Positions 44,964 to 55,219 of a DNA stretch of 64,000 bases are shown piece after piece. The position numbers and the translations under genes were made by a program. The DNA comes from Bacillus sp. JCM 19034. GTDB taxonomy: Bacteria > Bacillota > Bacilli > Bacillales > Bacillaceae_D. The stretch is taken from assembly GCF_001310635.1 (NCBI RefSeq), contig NZ_BAXR01000001.1, forward strand, positions 558,001 through 622,000, given 5' to 3'. The stretch's first letter is position 1. Every line of letters starts with the position of its first letter. The notes below the pieces were generated by a model. It was not told where the DNA came from. It saw only the letters and a program-made list of their open reading frames with translations, and ran no database searches.

Positions 44964-46181
44964 CTACAGCAATCCTTCCTGTTCAAATAAATAATCATAT
45001 GGAATATCTAAAAATAAATATAATTCATCTGATATCGGGTACGAATACGTTCTTATTCGTTCATCTCGCTCAATATCGGTGTATAAATCAGATAATATCC
45101 CTTTCTTTTCAATGCTCATTCGTACGATATTTTCTAAAAAATACGGACGCCAGCTCCAATTTTTATAACGCCCTTCTTCTAAAAGCACCCATTCATTGTT
45201 TTCGTTTTTTTGTGCATTTGATGATTGTTGAAAACCTTCTGCGTTACATATGTAAAGGCGAAAAGCGTACTGATTGAACTCTTGAGCCACTTTCATTAAC
45301 ATTTCATCAAACGCATCATCATTTGATAATAGTTTCAAAGACTCGCGTAACTTTGTATTTAACTCATTTGTTAATGTAACTTGAGCTTCAATTTTCCTCC
45401 GTTCATACACCAAGAAATGATTAAAGCTCTTTCTTAGACGAACCGTACTGCAATCTAATGGAACGAAGGTGGCACGGGGGCTTTGAATATAATCTCCTTG
45501 ATAATATCTACCACCGTTACGCCATGCATAATTCAATTGATTAAAATTTGAAATTCCAGAAAATAACAACGTTGCACCAATTTTTCTTGACAAAATGGAT
45601 AACGTTTGATGGACTTCACCAAACATATGAGGTAACTCCTCCTCATCAATAAAAGACACGTTTGTTTTAATGACATTAGGTTTCAACTGGACGATATGAT
45701 CAAGAGAACTTGTTGATTGACCCAATTCCTCAATAACAATCCGTAACCCTAAGCTTTGTAAATAAAAAAAGAAGTGCTTATATTCAGTTGCTTTATCCAC
45801 TATTTCATCACTTTTAAATTGTATTGCAAAGTTATCATAGCTAAATCCGTCTTTCTCAAATGTTGACAGTCTTTTTAAAAAAGTCTCACCTTGGTCTTTT
45901 ACTAACAATTCAACATCATAATGAAAATACAAAATAACGGACTGTTTTTCCCGTTGTAGCTCTTCAAATGCTAGCATTTGGATATAATCATATAGCTCTA
46001 ACCGATACTCATCTGGAATCGTTGAATCTTGAAAAAACCAATCTAAAGAGATGAAATCATTACCAGACTGATATTTAGGAATTACTTCATAGCCAATGAC
46101 CAACTGCTTATCCGCACTTACTACTGCTTGAAAGTAAGGTTTGATTTTCTCTTTATTCATCATAATATCAAGCGGATCCAT
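44964..46181 (-). CDS. ykuI: EAL-domain protein YkuI
   Basis: 405 residues, matching B. subtilis YkuI (EAL domain plus a PAS-like YkuI_C). It begins MDPLDIMMNKEKIKPYFQAV and has GYEVIPKY at the EAL position. Several catalytic or metal residues look altered: the usual DD of the DDFG loop reads EELGQST (IVIEELGQSTSSLDHI), and the KID block reads IKTNVS. B. subtilis YkuI binds c-di-GMP without clear activity; this one is probably an inactive sensor. The C-terminal domain is from about 250. Confidence 0.88.
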   Translation of the reverse strand: MDPLDIMMNKEKIKPYFQAVVSADKQLVIGYEVIPKYQSGNDFISLDWFFQDSTIPDEYRLELYDYIQMLAFEELQREKQSVILYFHYDVELLVKDQGETFLKRLSTFEKDGFSYDNFAIQFKSDEIVDKATEYKHFFFYLQSLGLRIVIEELGQSTSSLDHIVQLKPNVIKTNVSFIDEEELPHMFGEVHQTLSILSRKIGATLLFSGISNFNQLNYAWRNGGRYYQGDYIQSPRATFVPLDCSTVRLRKSFNHFLVYERRKIEAQVTLTNELNTKLRESLKLLSNDDAFDEMLMKVAQEFNQYAFRLYICNAEGFQQSSNAQKNENNEWVLLEEGRYKNWSWRPYFLENIVRMSIEKKGILSDLYTDIERDERIRTYSYPISDELYLFLDIPYDYLFEQEGLL

Positions 46182-46244
46182 TTAGTCACCTCCTAAAGAT
46201 ACATCGAACATGAACGGACGATATATCTAGTATAGCATAAACTC

Positions 46245-47100
46245 TTATACGCTTTCATGAACAGGTGTATGATGTTCAATAAACGTATTTATTAGCTCAA
46301 CAACTTGCTCTGGTTTTTCTTCAGGAATTAAATGACCGGTCTTCTTTATAGAAACATAAATAGCACGAGGTAAGTCAATCGACAATCTTTTTCCGATACG
46401 TTTTGGGATGACACGATCCTCTTCGCCCCATATTAGCAAGACGGGGTGCTTAATTTTTTGTAAATCCTCTTTCGCTAAATCTCCCTCACGATGCCGCATT
46501 AAACCAATTAACGCATCAAAAAATTGTTCGTCTGAAAACGGACGTGTATACTCTAAGACCGCGTTTTGGTCTATGAGCTTCTTATTATACACAACATTAA
46601 ATAGCGATTGCTTATAATCTCTTTTTTCAAACCAATACCTCATAACCGATTTTGCAAATGGGAGATACGATGCATAAATAAGGGAACGTTTCACACGTTT
46701 TTAAATAGCCAGAGCTTGACATTAAAATTAATTTTTCCACTAAATCTGGCTGATTCAAAGCCGTATATAAGGCAACTTGCCCTCCCATTGAATGACCAAC
46801 CAAAATCACTTTTTGTAATTCAAACAATCGACAAAACGAAATAATAACATTCGCATAATTATGAAATGAATACTCAAAATCTTTTCGTTTGCCACTACGG
46901 CCAAAACCAGGTAAATCGAGTGCATAAATGTTATAGTGCTTTCGTAATTTTGGAATTATTTTTCGGAAACAATAGCAAGAAGAAACAAACCCATGGATCA
47001 GGACCATCGTTCCTTTTAGTTCCCCTTTTGCTTTAGCATACTGATAAAAAACGTCTGTACCATTTAAAAATACCGTGGACTGTTCCATTTCATTTTCCAT
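46245..47100 (-). CDS. Alpha/beta-hydrolase, frameshifted near 46700
   Basis: About 285 residues after joining two frames. Oxyanion region LIHGFVSSCYCFR, nucleophile elbow VGHSMGGQ, LMSSSGYLK, then after the shift in the T run at 46698-46702 RVKRSLIYASYL, with acid in LLIWGEEDRVIPK and His in KKTGHLIPEEKP. Complete catalytic triad. The break here fits one extra A (or two missing). ATG 47100 follows GAGGTG. Substrate unknown; similar to small esterases. Confidence 0.78.
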
Positions 47101-47159
47101 TATAAACACCTCGCCTCACCTTAAAAACATTGGTGCTCGTTTTAATAGTTTGCCTAAAG

Positions 47160-47236
47160 AAAAAAAACGTATGCTTTTTATTCTTTATTCAGATCAAGTG
47201 ATTCAATGAATAAATAAAAAGCAAACGTTCTTACGT
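47160..47236 (-). terminator. Long imperfect hairpin after metA
   Basis: AACGT.TGCTTTTTATT pairs with AATAAAAAGC.AACGTT over about 20 bp around a mid-stem loop. Lies between metA and the hydrolase; likely a terminator. Confidence 0.5.
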
Positions 47237-47296
47237 ATTATGAGCAGGAAATATGAAAAGTAAGATGCTTGTATGAATCTATATCATACTCTGTTA

Positions 47297-48214
47297 CTAA
47301 GATTCATTACTTAAATTATACGGTGTTTCTTGATAGACATAATAGTTAAGCCAATTTGAGAACAATAAATTCGAATGGGCCCGCCAACGCAAACGTGGTT
47401 GATTACGCTCGTCATCTTCCGGAAAATAATTTTCTGGCAATTGGATATTTAATCCTTTTTCTCGATCACGTTCATATTCATCGCGCAGCGTACAGGCATC
47501 ATATTCAGAATGTCCGGTCACAAAAATCTGTTTACCGTTTTTAGAAGCAACAATATACACTCCAGCCTCTTCAGATAAGCTTAGAATTTCTAAATCGTCA
47601 ACCTTTTCAATATCTTCTATTTTCACATCTGTATGGCGTGAATGTGGTGCCAAAAATTCGTCATCAAAGCCTCGTAATAACTTTACATTTTGTTTTTCAA
47701 TTGTATGCGAGAATACGCCAAATATTTTCTCTTTTCGATGATATTTAGAAATACCATAGTGATAATATAAGCCAGCTTGTGCGGCCCAACATATGTGTAA
47801 AGTAGACGTAACATACTTTTGACTCCATTCCATTATGTGCGTCAATTCTTCCCAATAATTAACATACTCAAATTCTAACATTTCAACAGGAGCACCTGTA
47901 ATGATCATTCCATCATATTTATCCATTTTAATCTCATCAAACGTTTTGTAAAAAGCCTTTAAATGTTCATGAGAAGTATTTTTCGATACGTGTGTACTTG
48001 GATGTAAGAATGAAACCTCAACTTGGAGAGGAGTATTTCCTAATAAACGTAATAATTGCGTTTCTGTTGTTTCTTTAATAGGCATTAAATTTAATATCAC
48101 AATTTTCAAAGGTCGAATATCTTGACTATAAGCACGACTCTCATCCATAACGAATATATTCTCATTATTTAAAATTTCTTTAGCTGGTAAATGATCAGGT
48201 ACTTTAATCGGCAT
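47297..48214 (-). CDS. metA: Homoserine O-acetyltransferase MetA (MetAA)
   Basis: 305 residues, the usual length. It activates homoserine for methionine synthesis. Motifs: [13 protein letters not shown] (about 39), [11 protein letters not shown] with Glu111, [14 protein letters not shown] (catalytic Cys), and the late FVTGHSEYD with His. In this family Glu111 has been shown to favour acetyl-CoA, while Gly favours succinyl-CoA, so acetylation is predicted. I see no S-box (SAM) riboswitch in the 150 bases upstream. Single gene. Confidence 0.94.
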   Translation of the reverse strand: MPIKVPDHLPAKEILNNENIFVMDESRAYSQDIRPLKIVILNLMPIKETTETQLLRLLGNTPLQVEVSFLHPSTHVSKNTSHEHLKAFYKTFDEIKMDKYDGMIITGAPVEMLEFEYVNYWEELTHIMEWSQKYVTSTLHICWAAQAGLYYHYGISKYHRKEKIFGVFSHTIEKQNVKLLRGFDDEFLAPHSRHTDVKIEDIEKVDDLEILSLSEEAGVYIVASKNGKQIFVTGHSEYDACTLRDEYERDREKGLNIQLPENYFPEDDERNQPRLRWRAHSNLLFSNWLNYYVYQETPYNLSNES

Positions 48215-48373
48215 GGATACTTACTCCTTTTTACTCAAATGTATGGTTATTATAGTATGATTTCATACTACATACGTAAAGATATACTAAATAAAATAGA
48301 TTATTTCGATAATTTACCTTAACATGAAAGAGATATCGATGCAATTGTTACCACTATTAAAGGAAGTGAACTA

Positions 48374-49048
48374 ATGAAAGTAAAAATTGAATGGGTTTAT
48401 GTAATCCATAAATCAAAAAAACGATACGAGATGGCAACAGATTGGTTAACGATTGAAGCCGCATTCCATCTGTTACAGGATTTACAACAATCAGGACGAA
48501 TGAAGTCTTATCAGGTTATTGACCAATATGATTCATCGTGGTCTATAAAGGATATGAAAAACTTCTTAAATCAACAAAAAACCATTCCTCAGAATGCTCA
48601 TGCGTATATAGATGGTGGGTTTAACCCACATACAGCTGCATCAGGAATTGGTTGGGTTATTTATTATGAACAAAATCAACAAAAATGGCGACATCGTCAA
48701 AATGACCAGTTAGATTTGCTTACTGACAATAATGAAGCAGAATATGCTGCACTATATCGTTGCTTACAAACATGTGAAGAACTTGAATTGAGAAATCAAC
48801 TCTTCCCTATTTATTCTGATTCACTAACTGTTATCAAGCAAGCATCTGGGGAGTGGCCTTGCTATGAGGAAAATTACCAAAATTGGTTAAAACGAATTGA
48901 TGATCTTGCTGACAAAATTAATCTAAAATTAGAATACCATTTCATTGAACGGAATCAGAATAAGGAAGCACATAAATTAGCGACACAAGCATTAAATGGT
49001 ACGATCATAGAAAGCAAGCATGAAAAGCATTTAGCTAACCATGAGTGA
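48374..49048 (+). CDS. RNase H-like protein (YpeP-type)
   Basis: 224 residues. An N-terminal region of about 75 (possibly nucleic-acid-binding, EWVYVIHKSKKRYEMATDWL) and an RNase H type 1 fold: HAYIDGGFNPH (first Asp, about 77), TDNNEAEYAAL (Glu, about 117), LFPIYSDSLTV (Asp, about 142), NKEAHKLA (His, about 196). All four DEDH residues are visible, so hydrolysis of RNA in hybrids or similar is plausible. Resembles B. subtilis YpeP-like proteins. GGAAGTG ribosome site. Confidence 0.82.
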   Translation: MKVKIEWVYVIHKSKKRYEMATDWLTIEAAFHLLQDLQQSGRMKSYQVIDQYDSSWSIKDMKNFLNQQKTIPQNAHAYIDGGFNPHTAASGIGWVIYYEQNQQKWRHRQNDQLDLLTDNNEAEYAALYRCLQTCEELELRNQLFPIYSDSLTVIKQASGEWPCYEENYQNWLKRIDDLADKINLKLEYHFIERNQNKEAHKLATQALNGTIIESKHEKHLANHE

Positions 49049-49063
49049 TTTTCATGGTTAGCT
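49033..49063. terminator. Bidirectional terminator
   Basis: AGCTAACCATGA/TCATGGTTAGCT stem, 12 bp, between convergent RNase H-like and nadE genes; it covers the end of the RNase H-like coding sequence. Confidence 0.65.
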
Positions 49064-49072
49064 TATATTTGC

Positions 49073-49899
49073 TTACGCTTTCCACCATTGGTCATAAATT
49101 GTAACAGGAAGATGACGTTTATGTTCCGTTTTCACATAACGTTCTTCTATTTGTGTTGTCAGCTCTTCTGCTAACTCTTTTCCTTCTAAATAATTATCTA
49201 ACTGATTATATGACATCCCTAATGCAACTTCATCAGGTAATCCTGCTTATCATCCTCTAAATCAGCTGTAGGTGCTTTTAAATATAAATGCTCTGGTGCA
49301 CCTAATTCCTTTAATAACGCTTGTCCTTGTCGTTTATTCAGTCCAAAAATAGGCGTTATATCACAAGCACCGTCACCATGTTTCGTAAAGAAACCAGTAA
49401 TCGCTTCAGCAGCATGATCTGTCCCAATGACTAGACATCCGTAGTGAGCAGCAATATCATACTGTGCTTTCATTCGTTCACGTGCTTTCGTATTTCCTTT
49501 ATTAAAATTAGATAATATTTCTCCTGTTGCTTGCTCAAACGCCTTCATAGATGCATCAACAGCCAATTTAATATTAACAGTAAACGTTTTTGTTGGTTGA
49601 ATAAATTGAAGTGCATCTTGTGCATCCTCTTCATCCAGCTGAACTCCGTATGGTAATCTCACTGCATAAAAGACGTATGTTTTTGATGTTTCTGCATTTA
49701 ATTGATCAATTGCCAATTGTGCAAGCTTCCCAGTTAACGTTGAGTCTTGTCCACCAGAAATCCCTAACACATAACCGTTTGCACCTGTATGTAACAAATA
49801 ATCTTTTAAAAATTGTACCCGATTTTGAATTTCTTCTTTAGGACTAATTTCTGGCTTTGTGTGTAGGTCAGAAATAATTTCTTGCTGTTTAATGTTCAA
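49073..49899 (-). CDS. nadE: NAD synthetase, frameshifted near 49243
   Basis: 275 residues when restored. ATP-binding loop [14 protein letters not shown] (about 44), SGGQDS-type P-loop, [19 protein letters not shown] (about 175) and, after the break, [14 protein letters not shown] through to DQWWKA. One missing base near 49243 in the DLEDDK region explains it. Amidates deamido-NAD using ammonia. I start at TTG 49899 with AAAGGATG upstream; ATG 49908 is closer to that site than usual. Overlaps the yneQ end. Confidence 0.88.
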
Positions 49900-50209
49900 A
49901 AATCTCATCCTTTCGTTTTAGTCGATTTAATTGATCAAATTGCCCTTCCTTCATTAAAACTTCTCTCTGTATTTCTCCAAGCAAATCATAATGAGGAAAC
50001 TCTTCACGCTCATGAATCCATTGTTCTTTTAAACCGTATTGCTTTCCCCATTTAATTAATGAATCTTTATTTGTACAGGCTACTTTAGTGACTGAATCAC
50101 AATCTGGAAAACGATCATCTAACCAATAATGTGTCAAAAAAGCGATCTCACCTCGACGAGCCTTGTTTTTCCAATCTTTTAGTTGTGAGCGAGAAATTCC
50201 AAAAGCCAT
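49889..50209 (-). CDS. yneQ: YneQ-like hypothetical protein
   Basis: 106 residues, no membrane segment. Begins [17 protein letters not shown] and has the family block [20 protein letters not shown], with [16 protein letters not shown] later. Conserved in Bacillus next to tlp and yneP, as here. Function unknown. GGGAAGA upstream of the ATG. Confidence 0.8.
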   Translation of the reverse strand: MAFGISRSQLKDWKNKARRGEIAFLTHYWLDDRFPDCDSVTKVACTNKDSLIKWGKQYGLKEQWIHEREEFPHYDLLGEIQREVLMKEGQFDQLNRLKRKDEIFEH

Positions 50210-50295
50210 ATTCTTCCCCTTTTCTCTATTTGATTTTTAGTATAGCATATGTCCTTATTAAGAAAAACGAATTTCACTTCTTTTGAGAATAGCAA

Positions 50296-50332
50296 AAAAG
50301 TGTGTCTACTCTTCGTGAGCATCACACTTTTT
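50296..50332 (-). terminator. Rho-independent terminator after tlp
   Basis: AAAGTGTG/CACACTTT stem with a long loop, then TTTTTTG on the minus strand. May allow partial read-through into yneQ. Confidence 0.55.
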
Positions 50333-50344
50333 GACGAACTTTAA

Positions 50345-50578
50345 TTATTGTTCGCGATAGCCATTTTGCCTTGCTTGCTTTTCATCTTTCATTTCTGCTT
50401 CAAATGCTGCAATACTTTCTTCACGACGCTGGTTCTTAGCTCTTACTTCTTGCTTTTGCTCTTGTGGCATATTCGTATGGGCAATCGCTTCTTCAGCCGC
50501 TTCTATATTGTGCTGCGTGTTTCGTTTCATCTGCTGTAATTTTTCTACATTGTCGTTTCGGTTATCTGGTTTGGCCAC
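50345..50578 (-). CDS. tlp: Small acid-soluble spore protein Tlp
   Basis: 77 residues from GTG 50578 (AAAGGAAG upstream; a TTG at 50596 lacks a site). Typical Tlp sequence: KPDNRNDNVEKLQQMKRNTQ, then IEAAEEAI and RREESIAAFEAEM to ARQNGYREQ. A thioredoxin-like-named minor spore protein made in the forespore; not a thioredoxin by motif. Neighbours yneP and yneQ as in B. subtilis. Confidence 0.93.
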   Translation of the reverse strand: MAKPDNRNDNVEKLQQMKRNTQHNIEAAEEAIAHTNMPQEQKQEVRAKNQRREESIAAFEAEMKDEKQARQNGYREQ

Positions 50579-50646
50579 AAAGATCTTCCTTTCCAATGAA
50601 TTGGTTTCACATATAGTATGGAAAGGTTTGCTTCATTTATGCGAAT

Positions 50647-51063
50647 TTACTTTTTGATTTCCTCATATTTTTGATACCACTTAGGAAACGCCTTTTTAAA
50701 AGCAACGGGCCTAAATGTATCTTTCTTCACAACAATATGTGTAGTTTTCCCCTCGACACAAACATCTCCATCACCATTGACGATTTCATAGCCGTAAATT
50801 GTTTTTATGCCATCATTCATATCTATCCACGTATGAACGAAGGCTCGGTCGCCATAACGAACTGGCTTTTTATAGGTTGCCTGCACATCATATACCGGTG
50901 CAAAATAACCGCTATTCTCCATTTCAACGTAACTATAACCAATCTCCTCAATTAAGCTTGAACGTCCTAGCTCAAAGTATTTTAAATAATTGGCATGATA
51001 AATCACACCCATCATATCTGTATCGGCATATAAAATTTGAATTTCTTTTTTTGAAATATACAA
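50647..51063 (-). CDS. yneP: 4-hydroxybenzoyl-CoA-thioesterase-like protein YneP
   Basis: About 138 residues, hot-dog fold. The active-site pattern YADTDMMGVIYHANYLKYFE contains Asp and His of acyl-CoA thioesterases of the YbgC/4HBT type. Likely hydrolyses an acyl-CoA; the acyl group is unknown. I place the start at TTG 51063 because AAAGGATG fits it; ATG 51072 is too near that site. 19 bp after the AAA ATPase stop, same operon. Confidence 0.85.
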   Translation of the reverse strand: MYISKKEIQILYADTDMMGVIYHANYLKYFELGRSSLIEEIGYSYVEMENSGYFAPVYDVQATYKKPVRYGDRAFVHTWIDMNDGIKTIYGYEIVNGDGDVCVEGKTTHIVVKKDTFRPVAFKKAFPKWYQKYEEIKK

Positions 51064-51082
51064 ACGAATCATCCTTTCATTA

Positions 51083-53372
51083 TTAAATGTCTGCTGCTGT
51101 AATAGTCATTAATGCTTCCTTTGTTAAAGAATCTAACGAACTTAATCGTACCGATTGTGCTTGGACTGCTTTTTTAAAGAGGTCAACAGCAAATCTCGCA
51201 TGTCCATTTGGCTGTTCATGTAAATCTCTTTCATCTTTTCCTCTGCATCAGCGGCAAGTAAATAGCCAGAATCATTTGCATTCTTTTGAATGATTTGCAA
51301 TAATTCGTCGGTTGAGTAAGGATGAAAATGGATAAATTTTTTAAAGCGTGAACGAAGACCTGGATTGCTATCTAAAAGTAAATCGATTTCTCTCTCATAA
51401 CCAGCTAAAATGACAACTAGATTATCTCCATGTTCCGTCATTTCTGAAACGAGAGTATGAATTGCCTCTAGACCAAAATCACCAAGTCCACCAGAAATCA
51501 ATCCGTATGCCTCGTCTATAAATAAAACCCCACCTAAAGCGTCCTTTACCTTCTCTTTTGTTTTTTCTGCGGTTTGTCCAACATAGCCTGCAACTAAGTC
51601 CGCACGACTAACAACAACGACATGACCTCTTTTTAATAGATCTAACTCGTTAAGTACTTTCGCGAATAGCTTTGCTACGGTTGTTTTTCCAGTTCCAGGT
51701 TCGCCTGTAAAAACTGAGTGAAGCTCTAATGGAAGAGTTTGCAACCCTTCTTCTCGGCGTTTTTGTTGGATACGTACAAAGGAAGCAAGTGCATGGATTT
51801 CTTCCTTTACTTGCTCTAAACCGATCATATCGTTAAGTTCTTCTAAACCGCTTTTCCCTTTACCTTGCTGCTGTTCTTCACGGAAATCCTCAGCGTGTAA
51901 TAAAACAAAGTCATCCTTTTTTGCTGAATCAATGGAAACATTTGCTCCTTTTTGAAAAATGGATTCAAGAATAATTGCTTTAGTTGTTCTAGCATTTCCA
52001 AATGATTCATCGACCTTTGCTTTTTCAAGTCGTCTTTTCAGCTCAAATGTAGCCTGACTTGTTAACAGAAAATCATTTTCTATTGCAATTTTTTCACCGA
52101 TTTCTAATAGCTCTTGTATTGAATAATCATCAATATGTAACATATTATGATCAGGGAATCGACTTCGCAAACCGGGGTTTGCCCGTAAAAAAGCACGCAT
52201 TTCCGTAGGGTAACCTGCCAGTATGACAGCAAACGAGCCATCCATTGGACCAGTCATAGCCGCTACTAATGTATCAATCGCCGCTTGTCCATAATCATTT
52301 GCTGAAACGCCTGAACGCTTTAAGCTATAAGCTTCATCAATGAACAAAACTCCGCCTTTAGCCTGTTCAATAAGCCTCATCGTTTGCTCTTCTGTTTGCC
52401 CAACATAGGCACCAACTAATTGAGAACGATCAACTTCTAATACATCAGGCCGTTCTAAAAGCCCAAGTTCATAATAGATTTTGGCAATAAGGCGGGCTAA
52501 ATGGGTCTTACCTGTACCTGGATTTCCTGTTAAAATCATGTGTAAGTTGATCCCATCTTTTGTTTGATAGCCCTTTTTCAATCGTTCTTGCTGATAATCT
52601 AAATATTGATAAAGCTTTTTGATCCTATACTTGATCTCTTTCAAGCCGACCATTTTTTCAAGCTCATGAATCGCATTCTCTTGATGTTTTTCGTTATCGG
52701 ATTCAATAAAGCATGCCACTTCTTACTAAACGCCTCTATTTGCTTTAACAAGTTCAGCAACTCGCCATATAACTGTACAGAATGGTAAATTCCTTGTAAT
52801 GAGTCTAAATAACGTTTCGTTCGTCGTTCTAGTTTTTGAAACATATCCTCTAACTCATAAAGTTTCTCCATTCCAGCTACAATGTTCATTTGCTCCTGAT
52901 TCGTCTGTTGTTCTAGCACACGGTCTTTAATTCTTTCCCAAACATCTTTCATCTTTGTGAATTGTTGTTGAAATTCAGTTATTGCTTTGAAATATGTACC
53001 AGCTGTTTCTTTTTTTGTTACACTATTATCTGTTTCACGGATTGGCTGGAAACGCCGTGGAAGAGGTAAATGACGCATCATTGAATAGAGCTGATCGACG
53101 TAAATGTCTGTTACCTCTGCACTAATCGCCTCTGATTGTTCAGCTGCCTTTAACCATTCCGAAGTAATAGCATCTACATAACCTGTTCGTTTGAAACGTG
53201 ATTTCGCCAACCATATGTAGAGCTTAGAAAGTAATTGTGTCGGAAAATCCTCATACGTTTCAGCAATATTAAGCCACTCCCAAAGGTCTGCCTCTCTCCA
53301 ATCTCGCTTTCCTTCTTCCACTTCTTTTAACAAATTCATTAGTTGCTCTTTAGTCAATTTTTCTTGGATCAT
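51083..53372 (-). CDS. Tandem AAA+ ATPase (SpoVK/CbxX-type), two frameshifts
   Basis: About 763 residues when two one-base gaps are repaired (near 52725 and near 51218). N-terminal helical region of about 240 residues, with MIQEKLTKEQLMNLLKEVEE at the start. Two CbxX/CfqX-type AAA domains follow. The first has Walker A TGNPGTGKTHLAR and Walker B VLFIDEAYSL, the second TGEPGTGKTTVAK and VLFIDEAYGL. Both have arginine-containing LRSRF segments. The tail after the second shift reads PNGHARFAVDLFKKA to a stop at 51083. Its close link to tlp and yneP suggests a spore role, as for SpoVK. Substrate unknown. Confidence 0.85.
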
Positions 53373-53613
53373 GCTTTTTCACCTTCTTTCAAAAGAAAAT
53401 ATGATTATGATTGTTCTACTATAAATGTTTCACAGCTTTGCAAAACGTATAGTTATCATTCTGTTTAAGTCAAAAGTGTTTCTACTTAAATATGATACAT
53501 CATTCTAGCTAGTAAGAAAAATACTATACGTTTCGCTTCTACAAACTGTTCCATTTTAATTTGATTCCAGTGAAGAAAGATGTTTGTACTATTTGACTGT
53601 TAACATTGAAAAA

Positions 53614-53640
53614 GAGTGTATGCCTAATGGCAATACACTC
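53614..53640 (-). terminator. Terminator overlapping the CopD stop
   Basis: GAGTGTA-GCC/GGC-TACACTC stem with one bulge, then TTTTTC on the minus strand. It covers the last codons of the CopD gene. Confidence 0.6.
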
Positions 53641-55219
53641 CTTCTTCCATAACATTTCGAGCATAGGTCTCAATGACCGTCCCATCATCTGTAAGAAAAT
53701 CAATCGGATGCTGATCGTCCCAATCTTCATTGGTTGAAGTGACATTTAGAAATACTTCCTGCTCTAATTCCGCAATATAAGAACCACCTTCATAGTGAAT
53801 TTGAACACGAGCGACATTTGGCGGCTCTTGGATCATGCCAAACGTGACATACGTATACGTAAAATCGTCATCATGCCAATTCCCGCTCTGTACGCGGAAC
53901 GTTCTAATTTTTTGATCCTCTTCTCTTACCGACGTTCCTCCTATTGTTAACATCGCTACAGGTAAACGCTTGTAACCACCTTCTACCTTTAATAGACGTT
54001 CAGCCACTAAATCATCATCGTTTACCGTATAGACAACAAAAAGTTCGTCGTCATACAGCTGTTCCTGCAAAATGCTCAACTCCGCTGCTTCTTCGTAATT
54101 TAGCATAATCGCATCTTTCACGGTTGGATAAACTTTTTCATCTACTTCGTTCGCTCCAATTTGAACAAACATCATTAAGCTTAAATAAATCGTTAATACA
54201 AACACACCATATGAAACTAATGACAATTGGAGACTTTTGTTTTTAAACAATTGGTAACATCCATTTATAAAGGCAACAATTGCTACAAGCATGAATAAAA
54301 GGCCGCTTATAGAATGTGCTAAATGAATTACGCCTATAGGAGCATTCTCACCTATGAATAATTGAATAATAGGTGTAACCGATTCAGTTTGTAACGTTCG
54401 TATAACTTCATGCGGAGGCGTTTGCTCCGTCATAATGGCTGATATTAATAATATAATAAACGCGATAACTACTTCAATTTTAAACGATCTCTTCACCTTT
54501 AAGCTACTTTTCACTTCTTCTCTCATACCAAGCAAGAGATGATGAAGGCCGAATGCAAGTAACGGCAAAAAGAGCAGATGTTTAATGAGCAGCAATTGTC
54601 CATATGTCAGAAGCCAAGATTGAACGTACTCTGGTACAATAATACCCATTAATAGAAAACCAGATAAAATGATGGCCGATACTGAACATGCGGCAATGAA
54701 TGAAAACCATTTAAAAAAAGCAGGTGGAATTGATTCATTGGAAGAAAACCATGCAACAACAACTAATACCCCGATCCATACGGTAACTGCTAAAAAGTGT
54801 ATATAGTTGCCAAGAAAACCACTCCATCCCTCTATCGAAGCTGCATGACTCGACCAGCTCGTTACCGCTATTAACAAGCCTGCTAAAATGACATGAAACC
54901 AGCCCATGTTCTTCTTCGTTAACACAATTAGAATGAACGAGATAACGCTCGAAATAAACCACGATTGTCCTACATTATATTCAAATAAAACGGTTTGAAT
55001 ACTTTCTCCCACCGTTAAGCCGAATTGTCTATATAACACATTTATTACCCTAACGACAGGAACGATTAATAAAATTGGAATCATATATAGCGAAATTTGA
55101 TAAATTGTTTTTGCATGTATAGTAGGTCGTCGGTCAGTTGATATCGCTTGTAAAATCGTATATCCCATCACAAACGATAAACTACCATACAAAAGCCAAT
55201 TCGTTATTGCTTCAATCAT
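53624..55219 (-). CDS. CopD-family copper protein (YcnJ-like C-terminal part)
   Basis: 531 residues. About eight membrane segments, with the CopD block GQSWFISSVISF, HAASIEGWSGFLGNYIHFLAV (His that may bind copper) and LIKHLLFLPLLAFGLHHLLLG. A large extracellular C-terminal domain (about 390-531) has no cysteine pairs. In B. subtilis YcnJ fuses CopC to CopD; here they are separate genes overlapping by four bases (ATGA). Probably copper uptake or handling. Confidence 0.84.
   Translation of the reverse strand: MIEAITNWLLYGSLSFVMGYTILQAISTDRRPTIHAKTIYQISLYMIPILLIVPVVRVINVLYRQFGLTVGESIQTVLFEYNVGQSWFISSVISFILIVLTKKNMGWFHVILAGLLIAVTSWSSHAASIEGWSGFLGNYIHFLAVTVWIGVLVVVAWFSSNESIPPAFFKWFSFIAACSVSAIILSGFLLMGIIVPEYVQSWLLTYGQLLLIKHLLFLPLLAFGLHHLLLGMREEVKSSLKVKRSFKIEVVIAFIILLISAIMTEQTPPHEVIRTLQTESVTPIIQLFIGENAPIGVIHLAHSISGLLFMLVAIVAFINGCYQLFKNKSLQLSLVSYGVFVLTIYLSLMMFVQIGANEVDEKVYPTVKDAIMLNYEEAAELSILQEQLYDDELFVVYTVNDDDLVAERLLKVEGGYKRLPVAMLTIGGTSVREEDQKIRTFRVQSGNWHDDDFTYTYVTFGMIQEPPNVARVQIHYEGGSYIAELEQEVFLNVTSTNEDWDDQHPIDFLTDDGTVIETYARNVMEEGVYCH

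Noticed and set aside
48215..48373. SAM (S-box) riboswitch upstream of metA
   Set aside because: No S-box conserved core or terminator hairpin could be found.
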